Assembly (NCBI GenBank): GCA_019775845.1
Contig: JADQAV010000028.1
Location: 496,001-560,000 of the forward strand
Reading direction: 5' to 3'
Origin: Myrmaecium sp. VS I D KN 1
Taxonomy: Eukaryota; Ascomycota; Dothideomycetes; Valsariales; Valsariaceae
Length of the DNA: 64,000 nucleotides
Shown: positions 52,483 through 63,000 of the stretch, piece after piece
How the letters are laid out: every line of letters starts with the position of its first letter
Position numbering within the stretch: the first letter of the stretch is position 1
The notes under the pieces: model-generated
Told to the model about the DNA's origin: nothing
Databases searched by the model: none
Seen by the model: only the letters and a program-made list of their open reading frames with translations
Translations under genes and position numbers: made by a program

Positions 52483-54646
52483 TCACTGCGCAGCCCTCGC
52501 ACCCATCCGCTCAATATTGCTCATCATCCGGCTCTTACTGCTGCCTCCCGACCGCGCCATCCCAAAGCCCGGACCCTTCAGACCAGACGGCTTCGACACG
52601 CTGCCCCTCCGGATCTCCTCATGCGCAGGCGGAGGCGGAGGCGGCGTCTCCTGCTTCTGCGGGGGCTGCGGTACGTTCATCTCTGCTTGCAACGCCAGCA
52701 TCTGCTCGGCCGCGGCCACGAGCTCGCCCTTCTCCACCCGCTCCTGTTCCAGTTCGCGGAGGGTGTGTTGATGCTCGGCGCGCAGCTGCTTCATCTCCTC
52801 CATCAACCCGGCCAGGCGTGCTTTCTGCTCCTCCAGCTCGGCTTTCTGCTGCTCCATGCGCGTCAAGTCGACCGCGTGCGGCTGCTCTCGGTTGAAGTCG
52901 TCGGGGATGACGCCGGAGAAGGTGCTGTCTTTGGCGTTTTGTAGCTCCTCGTTCTGCTTGACGAGCTCACCGATCTTCTTCTGCAGCTCGGAGGCCTTCT
53001 TCTCGGCCTTCGCTTCGTAGGACTTCTTCAACGCTGCCACCTTCGTCTCGTGCTTCTTCTTGTATACCACATGCAGCTCCCGGCAGAGCGTGGCCACCTT
53101 CTCGTCGATCTGCTTCTGAACCTCTTCCGCGGTGAAGCGCGGAGACGATGGGCCATCTTGGCTTTGGGGTCCTGCAGCTTCGAACTGCGTTGTGTCCACG
53201 ATCTTGCCTTCAGCTTCGATGGCACGCGCCTCGAGCTCCGAAGCTCGAGCCTCCGCTTCTTCGGCTCGCCGCTCCGCCTCTTCAAGCTGCCGAGTCAGAT
53301 CCTCGCGCTCCTTCTCGCTCCGGATGACCTCCTTCTTGATGCTGCGAAGCACTTCCTCCACTTCCACGCCCTTCTTCTCCCACTCCAGCCGTTGCCTCTC
53401 GGCATCTTCCCTGGCGCACCGCTCCTCGCGAACCTGTTCTTGTGCTTGGCCGACGCGGTGTTCCGCATCATTCACAGCTCTGATGAGGCTTTCGACCTCA
53501 GCCTCCTTCCCGCTCAGGGAAGCCGTCAAAGAGGAAATCTGCGACTGAAATGATGACTTCAGCGACTCCATCTCCCTAATAGTGATCGAAGGCACCGAAC
53601 GAGGCGTTGCGGGAGGTGGGAGTTCAAAATCAAGTAGGTTCAGAAGGTTTCCCCTCGAGGGCGTCGCAGATGGCACGCTGCTCTTACGCGGCGATCTTAG
53701 CGAGTTGAGGTGCGAGCGAAGCGTCGACTCGGCCTGCGATTTCGTCGGCGAGTGGCGACGGGAAGGGGAGCGCCGGGAAGCGGTGGAGAACGCCTCCATC
53801 TGCTGTGTAAAATCCAGTAAGAGGTTGGTCGTGTCTCCCTCCACCTTCGGAGTCTTGCCCCTCCTGGGCGTCGGGGAGATATCATCATCGTCGGAATCCG
53901 CCTTCCGGGAAGTGCGCGGCGTCGTCAACGAGTTCGGGCGAGGTGTTGCCATGTCCTTAATAGCCCAGTTAGTCTTTCATCAACAAATCAACCATAAGAA
54001 AGTTTTCTGCTCTTACCTCACCCCCAAACCCTCCCAGCTTCGCCGGACTCTTCAACCGTGCAAACGCAGTCATATCCGCATTCGGGATCTCCGAGAAATT
54101 GCTGAAGCACGTATTATCAATATCCTCATCCCCCGTCGCGGTCATCGCCGTCGTCTCCGCCTCATGGTACTCGGTCACGCCGTCCATGAACGTCTCGTCC
54201 GCCGGCGGCGGACCGGGGCGCTGCACGTCCGCCATCCGCTCGTCCTCAATCACCTGCACGGCCATCGTCAGACCCTCATTCTCCCGCAACGGCCGCTCCT
54301 CGTCCGGAATCTTCGGTAGCGGGCGCGGCGAGTTGACCTTGAGCGGCGAAAAGCAATCCTTCGCAGGAGATTTGGCCGAGCCCGTTTGGGAGAGCGATAC
54401 CCGGCGCGGCGCGAGTTTCTGAGTGATTTCGTAGTCGTCGTTGTCTTCGAAAAGCTTCATCGAATGAGGCTTGGCCTCGAGGCTGGCCGCCGCAGGCGCC
54501 ACGTTCTCCTGATCCATCCCGGCGTCGACGTTCTCGACGAAGGGAGAGCTGGGCGGCATGTTCCACGTGATCTCGTCCTCGTTGTCCTCGATCATGTCGC
54601 GGCTGTTCACCGTGCCCGGCGACAGGGCGCGGAGCGGAGTGGCCAT
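52483..54646 (-). CDS. TACC-like coiled-coil protein, possible spindle/SPB component
   Basis: Exons 54646-54017 and 53955-52483 give 700 residues; the 61-base intron is phase 0. Residues 1-340 are disordered and acidic or Ser/Pro-rich with many SP/TP sites (LSPGTVNSRD, CFSPLKVNSPRP, KSPAKLGG, SPTPRRGKTP). A long coiled coil runs from about 345 to 650. The block AEEVQKQIDEKVATLCRELH followed by VVYKKKHETKVAALKKSYEA resembles the conserved C-terminal region of fungal TACC/Alp7-type proteins. Such proteins act with TOG-family partners at spindle poles and microtubule ends. The assignment is tentative because coiled coils give weak matches. The tail is Pro/Ser/Gly-rich and basic. The start MATPLRALSP is preferred over an upstream in-frame Met12 codons earlier. 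Confidence 0.65.
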
Positions 54647-55548
54647 TGCTGTATTACAACTGTGCTGGCGGCTGCAGCGCAATGGATTGGGGCGTTTGGT
54701 TGGTGTCGTGAGAATGGGAAAAGCTCTTGCGGCGGGTTGGTGGTGGTGGTTTTTTCTTGTTTACCGTGGAAACCCGACATGGGTATCTGGAAGTAAACAT
54801 TGAGACCGGCTGAACTGGGCCCCGACCCCGACCCGAAAGCGGTCAGTTTCGCCAAGGCGGGTCCGACGTCTGACAGGGCTGAAGTATCAGGAGTACTATT
54901 TCACTAACATCTCATTATAACTGTCACGATTCACATTTGACCGAGGAATAGTTGTGATCGATGTCTATTCCCTAATAACCCCAAAGAGCCTTTGATGCTG
55001 AAAATTATCTTGCCTAAAAGCCTGCCTAACACGACGCCCCACCATCAACCATTCATCCGGTCAACCAGTCTCATTCAATCCGCGCCCAACACAAAATCAC
55101 CTACTAAAGAGAGGATGGATTGGAACGATCTGCACACGGTTCGTGCGGAAACCCAATCGTGCGACTGTGAGCATAGGCTGACTACGCGGGAGGCAGCTTC
55201 AAGGGCTAGTAGTGAAGGCTTGAAGTTCCCGGAAATTAAGACGAACGCCCGAAAAGAGCAAGGAAATGGAGAATAGACGTCGTAGTTAAAGCGTAATTGG
55301 GTGAAAAAAGGTAAGGGATAGGCCAGCTTAGGGTCTAAAGCCTAGCCAGACTCGTTCAGCAGGTACTATACACCATTTGATCCGGACTCGGGGGCGCTAC
55401 CAGATGAGCCTGCACACGATAAATCGTAAGTGATCGGTCGAGCATAAGACGGCGGGTGATAAGGGTTCCTGATCGCGAAACAGACTGAAGAGGAGGAGCG
55501 GGCCGCTGTACAGGGAGAATAGCCGAACGCAAATACGGGACTTCGAGA
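54647..55548. other. Intergenic, TACC-like gene to kapC
   Basis: 902 bases. Promoter of the TACC-like gene and 3' UTR of kapC. The ORF at 54992-55276 has no recognisable features. Confidence 0.6.
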
Positions 55549-56610
55549 TCAATTACCTCCGACATGCGAAGTTTGGTCCAGTTTCGATCTCTTAACCTGA
55601 TAATCGGACGCGGGCATGTACTGGGCTTCTTCATGATGTTTGTTCCCATGATTCAGGTCGCCTAACTGCTGCGCAGATGCTTGCGCGGCAGCAACCTGCA
55701 ACTGACTGACTGAAGCGGGCGACATCGTCGCCGTAGGAGCCTGCATTTGCTGGGGGAGAGAAGACTGGTGCGGCGGTTGAGGCGCCTGTTGAGGCTGTGC
55801 TGCTGCCGCCGCTGTCGGTTGCTGTTGGGTCGGTGCTACGCCTGGATTTCCGTGGGGATGAGGCCTTGACAGGTCGATGTTCGCCGGCGGTGGAGGCAAT
55901 TCGCATTGTAATTCGAGCAGTCGCGATTGGAGGTTTATTATGTAATCGCGCAGCTGGAAGTTCTCCGCCTGAATTGCTTTGTATGATTCGGCCAGCGTCT
56001 CATACTCCTTGACTTGATCCTTCAACGACTTGATGTATTCTTCTTTGCGTTGCCGGAATGCGCGCTAAACATGTTACTTAAGGTCCGAGGTCTTAGACCG
56101 CATGGAAAGTACATACCTGTGCGGCGCGATTCTGCGCGGCGCGTTTAGATGTCGATAGTTCACGTCTTCCCTTCCGTCCTTCGCTTGTGTGTCCATCACC
56201 TCCGCTGTCACCAGCGCCCATCTGGTAAGGGCCACCCGGACCGGCAATCGCGGGATCGATGTTATGATGCTCGTGAGGGCTTTGCGCATGAGCCTGATGA
56301 GTAGGTGTAATCGGAGTCGCCGTCTGACCAGCGCCAGCAGCAAGGAGATGCTCTCGGAGACCTGGAAATCGAGCAGGTAGTTGGTATCATCATGTCGAAG
56401 CATCGCTGAGGACAATCATGTACTCACTCATCTCAATGGTAGTCGGCTGCGACTCCTGCATGATGTTGTCAGCAGGGCCCTAAACATACTCGCTGATTGC
56501 CGACGGCTTACCTGAGCAGGTTGCTGCATGGTATAGGAGTACGGCGGCACCTGCGGCCTGCTGGGCGACATCGAGCTGCTCGGATGCTGGGAGAAGGTCT
56601 GATTGGCCAT
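55549..56610 (-). CDS. kapC: bZIP transcription factor KapC-type (AP-1/Yap-like)
   Basis: Exons 56610-56512, 56455-56428 (28 bases), 56361-56117 and 56064-55549 give 295 residues. The basic region SKRAAQNRAAQRAFRQR lies at 114-130, split by an intron after NRAAQ, and a leucine zipper follows (KDQVKEYETLAESYKAIQAE, then LRDYIINLQSRLLELQ). The N-terminal LREHLLAAG, the NIDPAI motif and the post-zipper ELPPPPANIDLSRP match Aspergillus KapC. It should bind AP-1/Yap-type sites in the nucleus; its target genes are unknown. The C-terminal third is Gln/Ala/Pro-rich, as in activation domains, with no clear Cys-rich redox domain of Yap1. The 28-base microexon is supported by exact splice signals and phase on both sides. 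Confidence 0.88.
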
Positions 56611-58080
56611 GTGAGAAGACTGACGGTCGCAGCCTGTGGGCGCAATACCTCTGTCGCCGAGGACGGTCAATCTGGTTCCTGGGAGGCGCGGGTGAGGTGA
56701 TGTGGTGACAGAGGCTCAGGATGATCGCGACGGGGCGCGCGCAGCAACACAGACTGCGACAGATGCATTTGATCAGTAGAGCGACATAGGAAAAGAACGG
56801 CGGTGCGAGGGGAAACCGCAAGTATTCCGACGGGCAGACCAGCGATGCGCATGCCTGCGGACGCGGCCGGGTCGGCTCATCGCCAGGCGCAAGGGCAGGC
56901 GTTTACCTTGGAGTTGAGAGATTGGCCTCGTCGAGGGGAAACCGATGATGACGGGAGGGTGAGGATTGCTTTCGTAAGGGCTTACTCACGAGGCGAAGGG
57001 CGGGCCCCGGGGCGTATTTAAAGTGGCACGGCTTTTTGCTCACGCGCGCGCCCGCGGCTTCCGTGTGGTTGGGTGAGCCCGGCAAGCAACTGGAGGCCTC
57101 GGTTAGCGAGGGGAGGACCTACCAGAGAGTAGGTATTCCTCCGTAAGGAACCGGCTGTGTCTCTGTCGAACAGTGCCAACTTTTAAATACATTATTTGGT
57201 TACTATCAACTCACCGTTGTTAAGTAGTTCACTAAGTGATATAGTTGAATATGTAGGATTGATCCTCCGATCGATTCAAAGGGGCGCTTCGTAGATAAAT
57301 AGCCTGCTCGAGGCGGACGAATAACGGGCATTCAATTGAAACGCGCATATATACACCCATTTACGGCCTTCGTGTACGGATCGTCGTATAATAAGGATCT
57401 CTATATCTACGGGATGTATATATATCGCTACGAGGCTGTCTCAAAGCTCACTCCTTCTTACTTCACCTTCATCAACCCCAAGCATAACATTAGTTACCGA
57501 CATATCCCATCACTTCGCCTATACCATGCCAGCCGGACATCCACGGAAGCATGGACAGATGGATGAACGTTCCTCCTCTCTCCACATTGATCCTTATCCT
57601 TCTGCTTGGTAAGCAGTGAATACTACGGGTAGTATGTCCAGTACGGTAGAGCCAGGCTTGCTTACTTATCTCGTCCATTTCGGGCAACTGCCGCGGCGGG
57701 GCTGAATCCTCTCAAAAGCACCTACTATAAGGATCTCGAGGCCAGCAAAGTACATTCCTCAGCATGACTACTATTTATGTAGGGTTTGTATTAGCCGTAA
57801 TCTCTTCTGACGCGATCAGCTTGCACGTCCATGGCTTTCAGAGGAGGATGGGAGGGAAGAGGAAGGTTGTCGTATATGGAAGCAACTTGAAGGAGATATT
57901 GCTTACTAAGAATAGGGCAATCCGGACGGTTCACCTCCGCTCTGATATGAGTAATCATCGCGCGCCCTCCCGGTCCACATTGTTGATACTGAGGAGGCAT
58001 CCAAGGAGCAACCGCAATGCAAAACGCAGTACAATATAATGTTTAAAGGAGCGAGCTATTACATCAACAACCAATCAATT
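56611..58080. other. Intergenic, upstream of kapC, up to tRNA-Ala
   Basis: About 1.5 kb with no supported gene. The left part (56611-57100) is GC-rich, a likely kapC promoter and leader. The right part is AT-richer. Confidence 0.55.
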
Positions 58081-58176
58081 GGGCGTGTAGCTCAGTGGTA
58101 GAGCGCCCGCTTTGCATAGTCCGAACTTCCGGATTCAGCTTGCGGGAGGTCCAGGATTCGATCTCCTGCCCGTCCA
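58081..58176 (+). tRNA. tRNA-Ala (anticodon UGC) with 24-base intron
   Basis: The cloverleaf folds by eye. The acceptor is GGGCGTG with CCCGTCC, then discriminator A at 58176. The D stem is GCTC/GAGC, the anticodon stem CCCGC/GCGGG, and the T stem CAGGA/TCCTG around loop TTCGATC. The anticodon TGC is at 58113-58115. An intron at 58117-58140 sits one base after the anticodon, the canonical position. The G3:U70 pair, the alanine identity element, is present. Position 6:67 is a U:C mismatch. A T6 run right after the gene is a Pol III terminator. Confidence 0.95.
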
Positions 58177-58182
58177 TTTTTT
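58177..58182 (+). terminator. Pol III T-run terminator of tRNA-Ala
   Basis: Six T residues directly follow the discriminator base of the tRNA gene, with a second T5 run after an intervening C. Confidence 0.75.
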
Positions 58183-58501
58183 CTTTTTGCTTGTGTTCCG
58201 CTTGATATCATCGATCGCTCTCCGCTCGCTCTGGTAAGTGCTGTTGCATTTCCCCCCCTCTTTTTTAGGATATATCATTGGCCCTTTTTCCGTAGCCACC
58301 TCTAATACAATTTCTTATTGGACTTTCAGTAGCGCAGGAGAGCGAAGAATGTTATGAGTGACGGATCCGTCCCCGGCCATTCTCAGGGGCACTCGGAAGC
58401 CGGAGCTAGGCCGTCCGCTGCGCGATGCACGCCTGGCGGGGAGCGGAGCTGAGCTATCGACCATGTAAACATCCCCTCCCTCGGTGGATACAACCTGGCA
58501 G
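58183..58501. other. Intergenic, tRNA to PER1
   Basis: PER1 promoter and leader. C/T-rich near 58245-58265. No gene seen. Confidence 0.6.
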
Positions 58502-58522
58502 ATGATGATGATGATGATGATG
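58502..58522 (+). repeat. (ATG)7 microsatellite at the PER1 start codon
   Basis: Seven perfect ATG units form the start of the PER1 frame, followed by ACG ATG. Each repeat is a potential initiation codon in the same frame. Confidence 0.85.
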
Positions 58523-59744
58523 ACGATGCCGTTACGTCCACTCCCAACTCGGCAATGGCTGGTCCTCGCCGCTCTCCTGTGCTGCGTGCCACTCACTTGG
58601 GCGTCCTTGGGCGACCGGCTGCCGGAGTTTCGCGAGTGCGTGGAAGTACGCCGGCCGCGACCTGCTTCTCTCGTCCACCGGATCACGAACTGACGATACG
58701 CTCCAGGTCTGCAAGGAGACGCACTGCAGCACTGGCAAATACCACATCCGTGAGTCTCCCCGGGACAGGCGCGAACGGTGTGCGCGAGAAAGCAAAAGAG
58801 AGAGACATGGAGACGAACAGACGGACAGACGGACAGACGGGCAGAGAGACTAACTCGGCGACAGCACTCCAACGACGGCTCCTCCTCTGGGACTGCCCGG
58901 CCGAATGCGACTACACCTGCCAGCACATCGTGACGGACACGCGGCTGGCGCGAGATCCTCCGTACCGGGAGCCGGTGCAGCAGTTCCACGGCAAATGGCC
59001 GTTCTACCGCTTCATGGGCATGCAGGAGCCGGCCTCGGTCGTCTTCTCGCTCTTCAACTTCCTCGCCCACCACCACGGCATGTCGCGGATCCGTGAGGCG
59101 ATCCCGGCCTCGTACCCGCTCCGCCGCTACTACCTCCTCTTCGGCTACTTCGGCCTCGCCAGCTGGCTCTTCAGCATGCTCTTCCACTGCCGCGACTTCC
59201 CCCTGACCGAGAAGCTCGACTACTTCGCCGCCGGCGCCAGCGTCCTCTACGGCCTCTACTACACCCCGATCCGGATCTTCCGCCTCGACCAGCGCTCCCC
59301 GCAGAAGCAGAGCGTCCTCCGCGCCTGGACCCTCCTCTGCGTCTGCCTCTACCTCGCCCACGTCGCCTACCTCACCTTCTGGCGCTGGGACTACACCTAC
59401 AACATGGCCGCCAACGTCGTCGCCGGCTCCCTCTCCAACCTCCTCTGGGGCTGGTTCAGCTTCCGGCGGTACCGGAAGATGAAGCGCACCTGGGCCGCCT
59501 GGCCCGGCATGATCGTCGCCTGGGTCATCCTCGCCATGAGCCTCGAGCTCCTGGATTTCCCCCCCTGGCGCCGCATGATCGACGCCCACAGCTTGTGGCA
59601 TCTGGGTACCGTCGTCCCTACGATCTGGTGGTATAAGTGAGTGTGGCAGCGACTCGCGAATCGAGAGTTCTTAACTGATTTTGTCGCAGCTTTCTTCTGA
59701 AGGATGCGCAGGAGGACTTGCAGGGGACCAGGCTTAAGGCCTGA
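58502..59744 (+). CDS. PER1: Per1-like GPI-phospholipid remodelling protein
   Basis: Exons 58502-58645, 58707-58749, 58865-59636 and 59690-59744 give 337 residues. Per1 (PGAP3 in animals) is an ER multispanning protein needed to remove the sn-2 acyl chain of GPI-anchored proteins. The N-terminus is a signal peptide (LPTRQWLVLAALLCCVPLTW). A lumenal Cys-rich part follows: FRECVEVCKETHC and LLLWDCPAECDYTCQ. Then comes FHGKWPFYRFMGMQEPASVV and about seven membrane segments. The conserved LFHCRDFPLTEKLDYFAAGA segment and the final DAHSLWHLGTVVPTIWWYNF are present, with His/Asp residues typical of CREST hydrolases. The frame opens with seven consecutive ATG codons. The last exon encodes the tail FLLKDAQEDLQGTRLKA. 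Confidence 0.93.
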
Positions 59745-60041
59745 CTCCCAAAGTAGCGATTCTCTCCCTCGCCTCTCCTCCCTTTTTCTTTCTCGGGGCG
59801 TAACAAACGGTGTGATGAACTGAGTATGTAGGCACGGTTGGTTGTGATGAGAGGTTAAATGCAGTGGCAATCTCTATTTACGTTTTCTTGGTACAAGCGA
59901 CGTCTTTCGGCATGTGACCGAAAACGAAATATTCAATCATATTGAGCAAAAAGCGTTCTATTAGTGAAATACCAGATGAAAAGAAATTGAAAAGCTTTTG
60001 GGGACGATTGTGACGCCTTGATGCTCCTCACCCTTCCCAGC
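59745..60041. other. Convergent intergenic region, PER1 / NRPS
   Basis: 297 bases with both 3' UTRs. No other feature seen. Confidence 0.6.
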
Positions 60042-63000
60042 CTAGATGAGGTTATCCTCCGTCAGCAGATTCCGCATCTCCTCGTAAATGCTCTGAGCGC
60101 CATCCAAGCCGAGCATCTCCTCCCGCGCGAAGATCCCCATGCCCAAACAACCGTTCTTGATCGTAGCTTCGATGTCGAGGGAGTGCTGGAGAAGAACGTT
60201 AGCAATTCGACAGGTTCAGAGTTAACGGCATCGCATAGGGGTCAAAAAGAGAACGGGCACACTTACCACATAAGCATCCCCAACCACATTTGCCTTCAAC
60301 TCCTCCGGCACCTCAAACTCTCCGCCACGAGGCGCAACCACCTTCGCCCTCGCCTCCTCTCTCGTCTCCATAGCCTCCTCAATCCTTACGGCCGGCGCCC
60401 CGCCACCCGATTTGCCGTCCGAGCCGTCAGGCAGCTTCAAGAAGTTGACGAACGTATCCACCTTCACTCCAGTCCACTGCCAGATCTCCCAGAGCCCGGT
60501 GGCCGAGTTCTCCGGGCTGCCGATCCGTTGCAGGTCCCTCTGCACGTCTCCAGCGATGTCCGCCAAGCGCCTCTGCAGCGGCGCGGTGACGCGCAGGGGC
60601 ACGAGGTTGACTGTCGGAGCGGCAAGCTGGTCCAATCCGTCGATGGCGTGTGAGCGGTTGGCGAGATAGAGACCGATCACTATGTCTGCGGAGCGAGAAG
60701 CGTCGGAAAGACGGGCGTAAATCTTAGAGTATGCGGCGAGGAAGAAGGCATGCAGTGTAAGGCCGGCCTTGCGGCTAAGGCTTTCAAGGGCAGACACATC
60801 CTTCACTACAACCGGGTTGAACATTTCGATGCGAGGCCCCGAAACACCTGCCGGCTGTGGAAGTAATAAGCCGGGTGAATATTCGTCAAGGTAATGCATC
60901 CAGAACGCTTTGCGCTTGGCATAAGAGGCCGCGGATATACCCAGGGAGATGAAGTGCCCAAATTTGTCTGCGGATGCCACCGATAGCGGGAGCCCATTGC
61001 AGAGGTCTTCCAGATGTTGCATCAAGATCGGCAGACTGACCCCATCGTAGAGAGCGTGATGAATCCTGAGGTTAAGAGAAAACGCCTCGTTGCTTTCACT
61101 CACGGCCAGAGTGACAAAAGGTTGCCTATCGCAGCCGGTATTCTCGGTAGTGAATGAGCTCGGATTCTCTCTGGCCACTGCTTGCAAGAAGGGGATTTCG
61201 GCGTTGCCACTCGCGATGAACCGTGTACGTAGGACAGGTACGGCGGCCACCAGTTTATCCCAGGCCTGATGCAGGCCTTCAAGATCGACCCGCTTTTCCA
61301 TACGGTAATTGAAAGTGGGATAGAAAAGCGTGCCTCTAGTATTCTGCCACACAGACAGCATATAGATCTGGCCAGCAGTTGCTGGAAGAATCATTTCGAC
61401 ATCCCCGATAGTATCGTGATTTTGCACAAGACTGGCAACATCAATTGGCTTGAGAGCTGCTTCAATTGCGTCTTTCGCGTTCGCCGCTGGTATAAGTTCA
61501 GTCTGTTTGCTGTTATCCGCCAGATGTGCTATGTTAGCAACCGTTCCAGCACGTAGCATTTCGCTCACACTCAATTTAATCCCTTTCTTGCGTAGCAGAC
61601 CTGACACTTTGATGGCACTTATCGAATCCAGTCCAAGGTGAAACATGTTCATATCGCGAGATATATCAGCTTCAGGGACCTTGGAAATGGAAGAGAATAT
61701 CTGACGGATGATGATCTCTGTAGAACTCCAGTCGCTGATTTGAGGTTTTGATAGGTCTATCCCGGTAGGAGTTCTCTGTGAATTATGCGATTCGTCGATG
61801 CTGAAGGCAGCCATTCCGCAGACGCTGATTCCATTATCGGTAATGCAGATGGCTTCCGAATCGGGAGAAGATAAAAGCTCTGTAAGCGTCTGATCGAGTT
61901 CTTCGAGTAGTGATGCCGTCTCATCTCCATCAAGCGCGGTATCTCTGCATGCACAGCGCCATATCAGAGTATCATTCCATGTTTCCATTTCTACGCAAAC
62001 CGGATATTCCACATCTGAAGCACCACCCACGGATTCACATAGTGGTCGAGTTCCAGTACTGACAAGTTCTGGCCGGTTCTGGTAGATGAATAGGGTATCG
62101 AAGAGTGATCGACCTGATTCGCCCGCGAGTGCAAGTGCTTTGCGGAGAGGATAGTGCTGATACTGCCTGACATTGTTGATATTGCTCTGCATGTACCGCA
62201 ACATTTCTTTTCTCGATCCATGGATAATGCTGCGAATGGCAACGGTGTTCATGCTCGGGAAAAGTAGTTCGTTCGCTTCTGGAGTATCTCTACCAGACAG
62301 GACCACTCCAAAAGCGACATCCAAGCTGCGAATATGTTCTGCAAGTACGAAGGACCAACAAGTCTGACCGATGGCCTGTAGTGTCACGCCGCAATTTCTG
62401 CTGAATGACCGTAGCGCAGCAACTGTCAATTTGCTTATAGTTTCCCGACGATGTACATTGGTCCTTTGGGCAGGACCTTCGGGATGTTTCCGAGGAAAAG
62501 GAACCCTTTTAGCACCGGACAATGAGTCTGCCCAGAATTTATGGGCGGCTGCACCGGAACTGTGGAGTATCATGGCTAACATCTTGTCATACGATGGCCG
62601 AGCTTGATATTCTCCTCGATAAGCCCTGCCAACGTCTTCGTGTAAGAGGCTGAGGGACCATCCATCGTAGAGAGCATGCGAGATGGTCAGAACGATGTAA
62701 TCTTCTGGCGCGCATCTGATATGTGTGAGCCTGAAGTGCACGTCGTGCTCATCGGAGGCCTGCGCTTGCGAAGTGATATCCCTAAGATATGTATAGATAT
62801 CGGCCGGAGTATCCAGATCAATCCTGATCCAGTTGATACCGCGAGGTTTGTGCACTATTTGAGCGAAAGAGGCTTCAAGCTCGGGGTCATACACATTTGC
62901 GAAGGATGTGCGAAGGATAGGCGAGTTATCAGTGACGATTCGCCAGGCATCTTGAAGTTTGGATATATCTGTTTCCGGGGAGAGGCGGAGGACGTCATGG

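Noticed and set aside
58315-59601. 428-codon minus-strand frame
   Set aside because: Antisense shadow of PER1; Gly/Glu/Val-rich composition from high-GC codons.
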